NCBI RefSeq assembly: GCF_009769385.1
Contig: NZ_VKAB01000023.1
Coordinates: 146,935-210,934 of the forward strand
Length of the DNA stretch: 64,000 nucleotides
Direction of reading: 5' to 3'
From: Saccharothrix deserti
GTDB lineage: Bacteria > Actinomycetota > Actinomycetes > Mycobacteriales > Pseudonocardiaceae
Part shown: positions 50,303-62,071 of the stretch, in pieces
Layout of the letters: each line of letters opens with the position of its first letter
Numbering within the stretch: the stretch's first letter is position 1
Translations under genes and position numbers: made by a program
Notes under the pieces: generated by a model
Database searches by the model: none
What the model was told of the DNA's origin: nothing
The model's input: the letters and a program-made list of their open reading frames with translations, nothing else

Positions 50303-51052
50303 GTGGATGTGTCACCCAAGGACAAGTTCGTCACCGTGTACGGCCGCAAGCCCGTGCTGGAAGCCCTTGACGACCCGCGACTCGAAGTCGACAAGGTCAT
50401 GCTCGCCGACACGGCCCGCGGCCCGGCCGCCCGGGAGATCCTGGACGCGGCCAACCGCCGGGGCGTCACGGTCCAGCGGGCGACGGCGCAGCGGGTCAAG
50501 GTGCTGGCCGGGAACGGGAAGCAGGACCAGGGCGTGCTGGCGGACGTCGTCGCGCCGCGGATGCGTCCGCTCGAACTGGGGCTGCGCGACCGGCCGCGCA
50601 ACGTGCTGGTGCTCGACGGCATCACCACGCCGGCGAACGTCGGCATGATCCTCCGCACCGCGACGGCCGCCGGGATGGACGGCATCGTGGTGCCGCGCCG
50701 GGGTGTCGCGTCGATCGACCCGATGGTGGTCAAGGCTTCGGCGGGGGTCGCGTTCCGCGCGCCGGTGCTCCGCTGCGCGACCGCCGCCGAGGCCGCCGCT
50801 TCGCTGAGCGCCGCCGGTTATCCGATCTTCGCGCTGGACGCGAACGCCAGGGAGTCGGTGTACTCGGCGGACCTGCCCCGGCGGGCGGCGTTCGTGCTGG
50901 GGAGTGAGACGGCGGGCATCTCGGACGACGTGCGGCCGCACGTGACCGGGTGGCTGTCCATCCCGATGGCGGCGGGTGTCGAGTCGCTGAACGTGGCCAG
51001 TGCGGCGGCTGTGCTGTGCTTCGAGGTCGTGCGCCGCCGGACCGCCGGCTGA
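50303..51052 (+). CDS. SpoU/TrmH-family RNA 2'-O-methyltransferase
   Basis: A 249-residue SPOUT methyltransferase with all three motifs: L-D-G-I-T-T-P-A-N-V-G-M-I-L-R-T-A (motif 1), A-F-V-L-G-S-E-T-A-G-I-S (motif 2) and S-I-P-M-A-A-G-V-E-S-L-N-V-A-S-A (motif 3). An N-terminal L30e-like substrate-binding part precedes them. It probably methylates a ribose in 23S rRNA or tRNA; the target cannot be read. GTG 50303 follows GAGGAC. Confidence 0.9.
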   Translation: MDVSPKDKFVTVYGRKPVLEALDDPRLEVDKVMLADTARGPAAREILDAANRRGVTVQRATAQRVKVLAGNGKQDQGVLADVVAPRMRPLELGLRDRPRNVLVLDGITTPANVGMILRTATAAGMDGIVVPRRGVASIDPMVVKASAGVAFRAPVLRCATAAEAAASLSAAGYPIFALDANARESVYSADLPRRAAFVLGSETAGISDDVRPHVTGWLSIPMAAGVESLNVASAAAVLCFEVVRRRTAG

Positions 51053-51053
51053 G

Positions 51054-51089
51054 TTCGGGTTCGGGTTTCGGTTTGGGTTTGGGTTTGGG
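51054..51089 (+). repeat. six hexamer repeats TT(C/T)GGG-type
   Basis: Units at 51054, 51060, 51066, 51072, 51078 and 51084 read TTCGGG twice, TTTCGG, then TTTGGG three times. They follow the methyltransferase stop directly. Confidence 0.8.
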
Positions 51090-51316
51090 TGCAGCACGGG
51101 CGCCGGAGGGCCGCTCCGACACCCGCGCTGCTTCAACCCCGGCTGATCGGTGGCTCACCACTGCCTTTCGCACGCGGTACCCGTCGGTCCGCGCCGTTCC
51201 GATCAGCGCTATTCATTTCGGTGATCTTCGGCCGTGAACGCTTAGAACGTACGAGGGAAGTCGAGCGATCGGCAATTCACCGCTCGGGTGGGTTTTCGGT
51301 AGCCGTTCGTCACCGA

Positions 51317-51727
51317 TTAACTCTGGAGGGGGACCTGGAGCAGTGTTTCCAGTTCCTCGAGGGTGGATTGCACGGACTGGTGGTGCACACCGACCATTCC
51401 GGCTGCCGCGGCGCCCCGGACGTTGACCGCGAGGTCGTCCACGAATACGCATTCGTGTGCGGGGAGGCCGAGGCGTTCGGCGGCGAGCAGGTAGATGCGC
51501 CGGTCGGGTTTGGCCATGCCGACCTCGCCGGAGGTGATGACGACGTCGAACAGGCGGGCCCACTCGGCCGGGGGACTCCACAGGCCGTCGGCGTTGGACA
51601 GCACGGCGGTGAGGATGCCCTGGTGGCGGGCCTGACGGGTGGCCGTGAGCAGGGGTGGTTCGAGGGCGGTGCAGTCGTCGCCCAGGTCGGTCAGCACGCC
51701 GCCGAAGTCGAGCACCAGTCCCCGCAC
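51317..51727 (-). CDS. HAD-superfamily hydrolase
   Basis: A 136-residue minimal HAD: motif I L-V-L-D-F-G-G-V-L-T at the start, motif II V-L-S-N-A, motif III with M-A-K-P-D-R-R-I-Y and motif IV V-F-V-D-D-L-A-V-N-V. It lacks room for a large cap domain. Motif I has Gly where Asp follows the nucleophile in most phosphatases, as in YihX-type enzymes. GTG start at 51727. Substrate unknown. Confidence 0.88.
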   Translation of the reverse strand: MRGLVLDFGGVLTDLGDDCTALEPPLLTATRQARHQGILTAVLSNADGLWSPPAEWARLFDVVITSGEVGMAKPDRRIYLLAAERLGLPAHECVFVDDLAVNVRGAAAAGMVGVHHQSVQSTLEELETLLQVPLQS

Positions 51728-51783
51728 CGTGCCTCCATCAGGTGATCTTGGTACGCAACTCCGGTGTTGGCCCTCGGTTCAGC

Positions 51784-52173
51784 ATGCCACCTCAACTGCG
51801 CACCCTGTCGTCAACAAGGCCCGCCACCACCCAACACCTGCCGGCCGAGCCCTCGTCTCCCCAGACGCCCACGCCGCCCCACCCGGCGCTCGACGCCCGC
51901 CACTTCCTGTTTCCCCTGGTAGAGGCCTTGAACGGCCGCCGACCACCACGACAGCTATCCGCCACCTTCGGACCGGACGCCCTGACCACCGTGACCCGAG
52001 CCGCCACCCGAACCCAAACCCGCCTGGGTCGCTACCGCCTGTGCCACGTTTCCCCGGATGCGGCGGAACTCGCGGGCACCCTCCACATGCCGACAAAAGT
52101 CCGAGCCTTCGCCGCCCGAGTAGAACGCCGGGGTTCGCGCTGGCACTGCACCGAATTCCACCTACTCCCCTGA
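51784..52173 (+). CDS. conserved actinobacterial protein, DUF6459-like
   Basis: A 129-residue protein with a Pro-rich N-terminal third, then L-D-A-R-H-F-L-F-P-L-V-E-A-L-N-G-R-R-P-P and the C-terminal S-R-W-H-C-T-E-F-H-L-L. The A-x-x-L-x-x-x-L-x-G-x-R-P-x-x-Q-L pattern matches proteins found next to secA in actinomycetes (DUF6459, by recollection). The ATG at 51784 avoids overlap with the HAD gene. Role unknown. Confidence 0.75.
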   Translation: MPPQLRTLSSTRPATTQHLPAEPSSPQTPTPPHPALDARHFLFPLVEALNGRRPPRQLSATFGPDALTTVTRAATRTQTRLGRYRLCHVSPDAAELAGTLHMPTKVRAFAARVERRGSRWHCTEFHLLP

Positions 52174-52330
52174 CCACAACCTGCACATGAACCCGACCAC
52201 CCGACCATGCGGTGTCCGAGTGGAGGCTTCGCCACTCACGCCAAGCCTCCACTCGGCCCGCACGCACCATTCACACGATCGAGTGGCAATACCGCGAAAA
52301 TGTGTGGCGGGGGGTGGCTTGCTGAATGCG

Positions 52331-52370
52331 CGAAGCGGGGCACCGACCGCAGTCGGTGCCCCGCTTCGCT
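52331..52370. terminator. secA terminator
   Basis: An 18-bp perfect stem (52331-52348 with 52353-52370) with a 4-nt loop CGCA lies 20 bp beyond the secA stop, one of the longest perfect stems in the window. Confidence 0.88.
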
Positions 52371-52389
52371 GGTGCTGGTGCTGGTGCCA

Positions 52390-55260
<2,871 letters not shown>

Positions 55261-55317
55261 CCGGGTCGACCTCATTACCTCATCGCGACGCGCCCGGGGG
55301 ACGGGCGCCTTCCACAG

Positions 55318-55341
55318 GGCTCGCCATGGCCATGGCGAGCC
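55318..55341. repeat. 24-bp perfect palindrome in the secA leader
   Basis: GGCTCGCCATGG and its exact reverse complement CCATGGCGAGCC abut without a loop at 55318-55341, about 58-80 bp upstream of the secA start. No protein is encoded there. Confidence 0.75.
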
Positions 55342-55655
55342 GTCTCCACCTGCCATCGTAGGCAAGTCGTGAAGCTGTGTGCACAGACACAGGTAGGAAG
55401 GGGTGCGGAACGCCGCGTAACGGCCTTCGCCGGGTCGGTCCGCCGGCCCGCGATCGGGCTCCGGGTGGTCGGGGTCAAGATCGCGTCCCGTGACCGGGCA
55501 GTTCGTGCCGGACCGGTGGACGCCCCTCGCAAGATCCGACGATTCACCCGCTTCGAGGTCACTCTGAGCACACCTGGAGGCCATCACGAGGCTGGCCGGC
55601 TCGCAGCGGGACAGCTCACGGCACCGACGCGACCTGACCACCACGCGAGGTCGCC

Positions 55656-55728
55656 GTCGGTCGTTCGCGACTCATTTTCCGGCGATCACGCTTTTCGATC
55701 GTCGGAAAATCAGGCGCGAACGACCGAC
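55656..55728. ncRNA. long two-part hairpin between hpf and secA
   Basis: Outer arms of 14 bp (55656-55669 with 55715-55728, perfect) and inner arms of 14 bp (55674-55687 with 55697-55710, one G-A/T mismatch) are separated by a symmetric 4x4 internal loop; the apical loop is 9 nt. The 73-nt element sits in the 587-bp gap, nearly 400 bp from either start codon. It may be a structural RNA, cis-regulatory leader or a small inverted-repeat element. Confidence 0.45.
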
Positions 55729-55781
55729 CTCCCGGGCGACCGAGCCCGCGACGCCGGAGGCGGCGCAATCAAACACAGCAA

Positions 55782-55808
55782 CCCCCGGCGTGCAAGGGAC
55801 GCCGGGGG
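55782..55808. terminator. hpf terminator
   Basis: A 10-bp perfect stem (55782-55791 with 55799-55808) with a 7-nt loop lies 40 bp beyond the hpf stop on the minus strand. Confidence 0.8.
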
Positions 55809-55847
55809 CCGCGAAGGTCGAGTGAGGGAACCGTGGTCAGGTGGCGC

Positions 55848-56570
55848 TCAGGCCAACCTGATCACGCCGTAGTCGAACCCCTTCCGGCGGTAGACGACGC
55901 TCGGACGGCCGCTGTCGGCGTCGGAGAACAGGTAGAAGTCGTGGCCGACCAGTTCCATCTCGTAGAGAGCCTGGTCGACGGTCATCGGCTTGGCCGTGTG
56001 CTCTTTCTCGCGCACGATCTGGCCGGGCAGGTTGTCCTCGACACCGTCTTCCCAGCGCTGCGCGGGCACTTCCGCCACGCCCTCGTACGCGGGTTCCGGC
56101 TCGGCCGCTTCCAGCACGGCGGTGTGGCCGAGCCACATGCCCTGTGCCTGGCTGCCATCTTGGTCGGTGTGGCCTTGGTCGGTGCGAGCCTGGTCTGGGC
56201 GACGGGGCAGAGTGTCCCCCAGTCCGCTGGTCGCCTCGGCGACCGACGTCGGGCCGCGTCGCCCGTGGTGTACGCGCCTGCGGTCATGCGAGCGCCGCAA
56301 CCGGTTCTCGAGCTTCGTGACCGCGGAGTCCAGGGCGGCGTAGAAGTCGCCCGCACACGCTTCGGAGCGAACCACCGGGCCGCGTCCCTTGCCGGTGATC
56401 TCCACACGCTGGCAGTTCTTGGACTGCCTGCGGTTGGGCTCGTGGAAGAGCTCCACGTCAAAGCGGATGACCTTGCGGTCGTAACGCTCAAGCCGGGCCA
56501 GCTTGTCGGCGACGTGAACCCGGTAGTGATCGGGCACCTCGACATTGCGGCCCTTAACGACGATGTCCAT
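55848..56570 (-). CDS. hpf: ribosome hibernation-promoting factor, long form
   Basis: A 240-residue protein. The N-terminal S30AE domain (residues 1-105; M-D-I-V-V-K-G-R-N-V-E-V-P-D-H-Y-R) binds the 30S decoding site; a linker of about 70 polar residues leads to the C-terminal dimerisation domain (K-P-M-T-V-D-Q-A-L-Y-E-M-E-L-V-G-H-D-F-Y). Long HPF makes 100S dimers in stationary phase. ATG 56570 is chosen with GGAGG eight bases upstream; the upstream open frame is non-homologous. Confidence 0.95.
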   Translation of the reverse strand: MDIVVKGRNVEVPDHYRVHVADKLARLERYDRKVIRFDVELFHEPNRRQSKNCQRVEITGKGRGPVVRSEACAGDFYAALDSAVTKLENRLRRSHDRRRVHHGRRGPTSVAEATSGLGDTLPRRPDQARTDQGHTDQDGSQAQGMWLGHTAVLEAAEPEPAYEGVAEVPAQRWEDGVEDNLPGQIVREKEHTAKPMTVDQALYEMELVGHDFYLFSDADSGRPSVVYRRKGFDYGVIRLA

Positions 56571-57000
56571 ACACGACCTCCCTCGCTTTGCTGCGAGCAA
56601 TGGCTTTGGATCGCTTAGGCGCCGGATTCGCGATCATGTTCGCGAACTTGTCGCTGAGGGTTGCCCTCAGCCTTCCACCGGCGCCAGGGTCATGGGCTGT
56701 TCGCCTCCTCCCCGCGTGCCGGGAACGCTGATAGCGGTGCACGTTAGCCCGGTATTCGCCGCTGCGACAGCCCCTGGAGCGGGGTAACTCCAAGATTTTC
56801 TCGCCATGACGGAGAGTGACGAAAAACCGGTCCCGGCGGTGCGCCAGGTGGGCGCGCTGAGACATCCCGCTGACGGCCGCTCACCCGAACAGCCCAGCCC
56901 ACCACGGGCACTCGACAGCAGAGCGGTTACGGCGAACGGCCTCTGCGCGGGCGTCATATCCGGCCAACGGTCGAGCGTCCCGGGAGGTTCCCGGCTGGAT
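56571..57000. other. 430-bp gene-free region between comF and hpf
   Basis: No reading frame here has protein-family features; short frames on both strands are low-information shadows. It is expected to contain the hpf promoter and leader. I see no known riboswitch. Confidence 0.5.
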
Positions 57001-57621
57001 TCACCCGTGTGGGTGGCTTCGGCGGGCAGTTGTCAGCGTGAGCACGGCGGGTACCCGGAATCCGCCTGTTTTCAACACCGAAACGCACTCGCGTGCCGTC
57101 GATCCCGTGGTCACCACGTCGTCCAGCAGGACAAGTGGCGTTTGCGGTGGTGGCAGGCCTGCCGGAACGAGCCGAACCCGGCCCGTCAGATTCGCCTGAC
57201 GGGACGCCGCGTCCAGCTTCGCCGAATCACGAACACCTCTCGCAAATGCGAGTGCGGGCGCCACGGAAAAGCCGGACGCACGTGCCACTCTCAACACGTG
57301 GGAACCGCCGCGGGCACGGGCGGCGGACGCGCGGGACGGCGCGGGCACGAGCCACGGATCGGGCCCGACACCCGGTAGTCGGGGCAGCGCGGCGGCGACC
57401 AGCGCACCGAACACGGCCGCCAGTTCGCGCCGCCCGCGCTCCTTGAACGCGAGCACCATCTCGCGCGCCGCGCCCGCGTACGCGGCCAGCGCGAACACCG
57501 GCGGCCCGGCACCGGGCACGCGTGTCGGAGGACCGAACAGGGCCAGGCAGCGAGCGCACAGGCGCACGCCCCACGTGCCGCAGCCGGGACAACGGGGCGG
57601 GAACAGCAGGTTGATCAGCAT
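57001..57621 (-). CDS. ComF-family phosphoribosyltransferase-like protein
   Basis: A 206-residue protein with an N-terminal zinc motif C-P-G-C ... C-A-R-C (residues 11-27) and a C-terminal phosphoribosyltransferase core, V-L-L-D-D-V-V-T-T-G-S-T at about 165-176. In competent bacteria ComF assists DNA uptake; in actinobacteria its role is unknown. It follows the lpqB stop by 110 bp and precedes hpf. Confidence 0.9.
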   Translation of the reverse strand: MLINLLFPPRCPGCGTWGVRLCARCLALFGPPTRVPGAGPPVFALAAYAGAAREMVLAFKERGRRELAAVFGALVAAALPRLPGVGPDPWLVPAPSRASAARARGGSHVLRVARASGFSVAPALAFARGVRDSAKLDAASRQANLTGRVRLVPAGLPPPQTPLVLLDDVVTTGSTARECVSVLKTGGFRVPAVLTLTTARRSHPHG

Positions 57622-57731
57622 GGATCGACCATGCCGGCGCCCCCCGACAATTCAGGGGCCTCCGGCGAGGTGCGCGGAGTTCTCGATCGGGTGAATCGAC
57701 CAAAGCCTGGTCGGACTGGCGGAAAGCCTGC

Positions 57732-59462
57732 TCAGCCGGGGTAGAAGGCCTGGGTGCCAGGCTCGACCTTGGTCGTGGAGGCGCGCCACACGTCACCGAC
57801 GTCGCTCGCGCTCCACAGCCCGCTCTGGTCCACCGCCAGCACGGTCCGACCGGGCGCGGCGGTCACCGAGTTCACCGGCACGGTCAGGTTGGAGGTGTTG
57901 TACCGCTCCATCCGCATCCCGTCGATGTTGACCTTCGCGATCGGCCACGCGGCCAGCGACGTGCTCGCCACCACCACGTCCTGCGCCAGCCAGTCCACCG
58001 ACAACGCGGCAGCACCGAGCACGGACGGCTGGAGGTACCGCGGCGCCCGCAGCGACACGGCCGAGTCCTGACCCCGCACCACCGCCGCCACCACGAGCCT
58101 CCCGCCGACCACGGCCGCCACCCGCGTGCCGTCACGCGACAGCCGCAGCTCGGTGATGCCGCCGAGCACGCCCATCTCGGACGCGTTGACCGCGTTCGCC
58201 GTCCACCCGCTGTCGGTCTTGATCACGCGCACCACGTTGGTGCCGTCGACCACCGTCCACACCTCGGTGCTCGGCTCGCCCTGCCGCCCGCTGAGCAGCC
58301 ACGTCGGTCTCGTCATCGTGGTCGCGGGCAGGTCCACCAGCCCCAACGCCCCCTGCAACGGCCCCACCCGCAGCCGCACGGAGTCCTCCGCGATCCGGCT
58401 CACCACGGCCAGCTCGCTGCCGTCCATCGACTGCGCGGCGCTGACCACCTGGTACTCGCCCGCCCCGGCGGGACCCTGCACCGGGTCGCCGTTCATCTGC
58501 CTGACCCGCCCGCTGCTCACCAGCAGCCCGTTCAGGTCGGCGTTGGGCGTGGTCAGCGCCTCACCGGTCTGCACGTCCGCGGGCCGCCACTCGCCCTGGT
58601 CGGCGTTGATCGACTGGCCCTCGACCAGCACCCGGATCCGGCTGCTGGTGACGCCCGCCAGCGACTTCACCACCTGTGCCACGATCTGCTTGCCGACCTG
58701 CACCGTGATGTCACCGACTTTCGTCAGGTCGACTTCCAACGCGCCGTCATTGGCTTCGGAGGTGCTCTTGCGCTGCGCCGCGCCGTTCGGGATGGCCGTC
58801 ACCAGCGCGCCCCGCATCCCCACCGCGGGCCCCTTGAGCAGCAGGTTCGTCACCCGGCTCGGGATCGACGTGGACGGCGCGATGACCACCCACCGCGGAT
58901 CGGGCACGAGCACGCTGAAGTCCGGGCTGTAGAAGAACAACGTCACGCGCCGGTAGTTCTGCTGGAACCCGCCCAACGGCACGAAGATGCCGTCCGGGGG
59001 CTCCGAGATCCGCCACTGGTTCTCGCTGTCGCGCTCGATCCCGATCGGGGTGTCGAGGTTGCCGCCCTGCTGGATGAACGAGTTGTCCTCCAACTGGAGG
59101 CGGCCGACGTTCTTGCCCTGGAGCAGCACCGTGCGGCGCTTGTCGTCCGCCGTCACGACGGGCGTGGGCACGGTGTTGAACGTCGCGTCGATGATCGTCG
59201 GCGTGCCCTTGGTGTCCCACGCCTTCTTCGCCGCGTCCGTCATGTACGCCTTGGCCGCCGCGTAATCACCCTCGGGGTTGGCGGAGGCGTTGACGAACTC
59301 GCGGACCAGGGTCAGCGGTTCGATGTCCCTGATCGGCTGGGGCGCGGCGGGTTCGGAGACGTTGCCCGCCGACGGGTTGACCGGGATCGGCTGCGTCTGG
59401 GTCGGGATCGCGGCGCAGCCGGCGGAGACGCACACGGCCAGGAGCACCACGAGGAGCCTCAC
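57732..59462 (-). CDS. lpqB: lipoprotein LpqB, partner of MtrB
   Basis: A 576-residue lipoprotein with lipobox V-S-A-G-C at about residue 12-16, a GerMN-like domain (about 200-300: V-T-L-F-F-Y-S-P-D-F ... T-S-I-P-S-R-V-T-N-L-L-L) and a C-terminal beta-propeller-like half. It sits on the outer membrane face and modulates MtrB. GTG 59462 overlaps the mtrB stop (GTGA). Codon-level features match neighbours. Confidence 0.95.
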   Translation of the reverse strand: MRLLVVLLAVCVSAGCAAIPTQTQPIPVNPSAGNVSEPAAPQPIRDIEPLTLVREFVNASANPEGDYAAAKAYMTDAAKKAWDTKGTPTIIDATFNTVPTPVVTADDKRRTVLLQGKNVGRLQLEDNSFIQQGGNLDTPIGIERDSENQWRISEPPDGIFVPLGGFQQNYRRVTLFFYSPDFSVLVPDPRWVVIAPSTSIPSRVTNLLLKGPAVGMRGALVTAIPNGAAQRKSTSEANDGALEVDLTKVGDITVQVGKQIVAQVVKSLAGVTSSRIRVLVEGQSINADQGEWRPADVQTGEALTTPNADLNGLLVSSGRVRQMNGDPVQGPAGAGEYQVVSAAQSMDGSELAVVSRIAEDSVRLRVGPLQGALGLVDLPATTMTRPTWLLSGRQGEPSTEVWTVVDGTNVVRVIKTDSGWTANAVNASEMGVLGGITELRLSRDGTRVAAVVGGRLVVAAVVRGQDSAVSLRAPRYLQPSVLGAAALSVDWLAQDVVVASTSLAAWPIAKVNIDGMRMERYNTSNLTVPVNSVTAAPGRTVLAVDQSGLWSASDVGDVWRASTTKVEPGTQAFYPG

Positions 59463-61192
59463 CGGACCTCCTCGCGTTCGCCGGTGACCGGTTGCGCGGG
59501 CTGCCACGTGATCTCCTCCTCGGTCAGCTCGACTTCCTCCACGGGCTCGGGCGCGTCCGGCTCCGGCTCCACCACGGGCGGCAGGTCGGACGGCTCCAGC
59601 GGCAGCGGGCTGGACGTCAGCTCGTGGCCGTGGCGGCACGGCAGGGTCATCCGGAACACCGCGCCGTGGCCGCGTTCGCCCCACGCCTCCAGCCAGCCGC
59701 CGTGCAGCCGCGCGTCCTCCAGGCTGATCGACAGGCCGAGGCCGGTGCCGCCGGTGCGGCGGTTGCGGGACGGGTCGGCGCGCCAGAACCGGTTGAACAC
59801 CAGCTCCGCCTCACCGGGGCGCAGGCCGACGCCGCGGTCCCGGATGGTCACCGCGACCGCCTCGCCGTTACCGCGCAGCTTCAGCTCGACCGGCATGCCC
59901 TCGCCGTGGTCGATGGCGTTGGCCAGCAGGTTCCGCAGGATGCGCTCGACCCGGCGGGAGTCCAGTTCGGCGGTGACCTCGTGGTCGGGCAGGTCCATCA
60001 CGATCGCGGTGCCGCTGCTGTTGGCGATGGCGCGGACCGCGTCGTGGGCACGCCTGGCGAGCACGCGGATGTCGACGACCTCGGCGGCCAGCTCCTCCAC
60101 GCCCGCGTCGAGCCTGCTGATCTCCAGCAGGTCGCCGAGCAGCGATTCGAACCGGTCCAGCTCGTCCACCAGCAGCTCGGTCGACCGGGCCAGGCCGCTG
60201 GGGAACTGCTCGCGGGACGCGTGCAGCACGTCCGCGGCCATCCGGACGGTCGTCAACGGCGTGCGCAGCTCGTGCGACACGTCCGAGGTGAACCGGCGTT
60301 GCAGCTGGCCGAACTCCTCCAGCTGGTGGATCTGCCGCTGGATGCTGGCGGCCATCTCGTTGTACGACTCGGCCAGCCGCGCCACGTCGTCCTCGCCGAC
60401 CACGGGCATCCGCTCGTCCAGGCTGCCGTCGGCGAACCGCTCGGCGATCTCGGCGGCCTGCCGCACCGGCCGCACCACCTGCCGGGTGACCAGGTTCGCG
60501 ATGACGGCGAGCAGCAGGAGCAGCACCAGGCCGCCGACCACGAGGGTGCTCTGCACGACCTCGGCGGTGGCCTGTTCGCTGGTCAGCGGGAACAGCAGGT
60601 ACAGGTGCATGGCGCGGGCGGAGCTGTTCACCGGTTTGCCCACGACCAGCAGCGTCGTCGGCCCGCTCTCCCGCTCGACGGTGGTGATCTGGTAGCCGGC
60701 GCTGCCCCGTTCGAGCATCTTGGACAGCCCGGCCGGCACGTCCTGGTACTGGCCGACGGCGATCGGCAGGCCGTCCGAGCCGGTCCCGACGGGGTCGAGG
60801 AGCACCGGGTCGAACGCGCCGGCGCCGGAGCTGGTCGGGTCCAGGTCCACGCCCGACGTGTTGATCTTGTTCAACGCGGTGGTGAACCGGGTCTTCACGC
60901 TGTCCGGGCCGGGGTTGAGGCCCGCCAGGTCTGGCTGGATCGCCGCCGCGCTGGCCTCGGCCTGCCGGACCGCCGCCTCGATCTTGGTCTCCAGCAGCTG
61001 GCCGGTGATCTGCACCTGGAGCACCATGCCGAGCACGAACACCACGGCGGAGGACAGCGCCAGCGTGCTGACGACGACGCGCAGCTGCAACGAACGCCGC
61101 CACAGCTCGCCGAACCTGGTGGCCTGACGACGCGCGCGTTCGACCACGCGGCGCAGTTCACGCGCCACGGGGTCGAACCAACGCGAGGTCAT
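59459..61192 (-). CDS. mtrB: sensor histidine kinase MtrB
   Basis: A 577-residue kinase: cytoplasmic N-terminus, TM1 (about 40-62), extracytoplasmic domain (63-215), TM2 (218-238), HAMP (about 238-292), HisKA with V-S-H-E-L-R-T-P-L-T-T and HATPase (N-L-L-A-N-A-I-D-H-G-E-G, D-R-G-V-G-L, G-G-T-G-L-G-L-S-I). The C-terminal 60 residues are Pro/Glu rich. It phosphorylates MtrA and governs cell wall and division genes. Confidence 0.97.
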   Translation of the reverse strand: MTSRWFDPVARELRRVVERARRQATRFGELWRRSLQLRVVVSTLALSSAVVFVLGMVLQVQITGQLLETKIEAAVRQAEASAAAIQPDLAGLNPGPDSVKTRFTTALNKINTSGVDLDPTSSGAGAFDPVLLDPVGTGSDGLPIAVGQYQDVPAGLSKMLERGSAGYQITTVERESGPTTLLVVGKPVNSSARAMHLYLLFPLTSEQATAEVVQSTLVVGGLVLLLLLAVIANLVTRQVVRPVRQAAEIAERFADGSLDERMPVVGEDDVARLAESYNEMAASIQRQIHQLEEFGQLQRRFTSDVSHELRTPLTTVRMAADVLHASREQFPSGLARSTELLVDELDRFESLLGDLLEISRLDAGVEELAAEVVDIRVLARRAHDAVRAIANSSGTAIVMDLPDHEVTAELDSRRVERILRNLLANAIDHGEGMPVELKLRGNGEAVAVTIRDRGVGLRPGEAELVFNRFWRADPSRNRRTGGTGLGLSISLEDARLHGGWLEAWGERGHGAVFRMTLPCRHGHELTSSPLPLEPSDLPPVVEPEPDAPEPVEEVELTEEEITWQPAQPVTGEREEVR

Positions 61193-61208
61193 CTAGGGAG
61201 AACTCCTG

Positions 61209-61895
61209 TCACGGAGGGCCCGCCTTGTACCCGACGCCGCGGACGGTCAGCACCACCTCGGGGTGCTCCGGGTCGCGCTCGACCTTGGAGCGCAGCCGCT
61301 GCACGTGGACGTTCACCAGCCGGGTGTCCGCCGCGTGCCGGTAGCCCCACACCTGCTCCAGCAGCACCTCGCGGGTGAACACCTGGCGCGGCTTGCGGGC
61401 CAGCGCCACGAGCAGGTCGAACTCCAGCGGCGTGAGCTGGATCGGCTTGCCCTCGCGCAGCACCTCGTGACCGGGCACGTCGATGGTCAGGTCGCCGATC
61501 TGCAACACCTCGGCGGGCTCCGCCTCGGTGCGGCGCAGGCGGGCGCGGATGCGCGCCACCAGCTCCTTCGGCTTGAACGGCTTGACCACGTAGTCGTCCG
61601 CACCGGACTCCAGGCCGAGCACGATGTCCACCGTGTCGCTCTTCGCGGTGAGCATCACGATCGGGACACCGGACTCGGACCTGATCGCCTTGCAGACGTC
61701 GATGCCGTTCATGCCGGGCAGCATCAGGTCCAGCAGGACCAGGTCGGGCTTCAGTTCGCGCAGCGCGGGCAGCGCGCGTGCGCCGTCGGCCACCACTGCG
61801 GTGTCGAAGCCCTCGCCCCGCAGCACGATGGTCAGCATCTCCGCCAGAGCGGGGTCGTCGTCCACGACGAGCACGCGTGCCTTCATACCCAACAT
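61209..61895 (-). CDS. mtrA: response regulator MtrA
   Basis: A 228-residue OmpR-family regulator. Acidic residues D12-D13, phospho-acceptor D56 (L-L-D-L-M-L-P-G) and K-P-F-K-P-K-E-L in the receiver; the winged HTH recognition region is T-R-L-V-N-V-H-V-Q-R-L-R-S-K-V-E. ATG 61895 (M-L-G-M-K-A-R) is preferred over ATG 61886 because it gives the 228-residue length and alignment of mycobacterial MtrA. mtrB begins 16 bp after its stop. Confidence 0.97.
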   Translation of the reverse strand: MLGMKARVLVVDDDPALAEMLTIVLRGEGFDTAVVADGARALPALRELKPDLVLLDLMLPGMNGIDVCKAIRSESGVPIVMLTAKSDTVDIVLGLESGADDYVVKPFKPKELVARIRARLRRTEAEPAEVLQIGDLTIDVPGHEVLREGKPIQLTPLEFDLLVALARKPRQVFTREVLLEQVWGYRHAADTRLVNVHVQRLRSKVERDPEHPEVVLTVRGVGYKAGPP

Positions 61896-62047
61896 CGTCC
61901 CACTAGTGGTCGGAAGTCCACGCACCGCCCAGCGGTCATCGCTGCTGGTCGTCGTGCGCGTCCACTCCGTAGCCAGTCTCTGTCGCCGATCCACGAGCCC
62001 ACCTCGTCTCGCTGCACCGGAATCGTCAGCGACTCATCGTCGAAGTG

Positions 62048-62069
62048 GTGACGTTTTGTTACTTAAGTA
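62048..62069 (-). promoter_or_regulatory. candidate MtrA-type direct repeat and AT-rich palindrome upstream of mtrA
   Basis: On the minus strand GTAAC (62062-62058) and GTCAC (62052-62048) are direct half-sites 10 bp apart, a spacing suited to OmpR-family dimers. They adjoin a perfect 10-bp palindrome TACTTAAGTA (62060-62069). This is the only AT-rich patch in the 176-bp tmk-mtrA gap. Confidence 0.4.
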
Positions 62070-62071
62070 CA

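Noticed and set aside
56554..56957. Small frames on the minus strand upstream of hpf
   Set aside because: They overlap the hpf start in other frames, have biased composition and no recognisable family.
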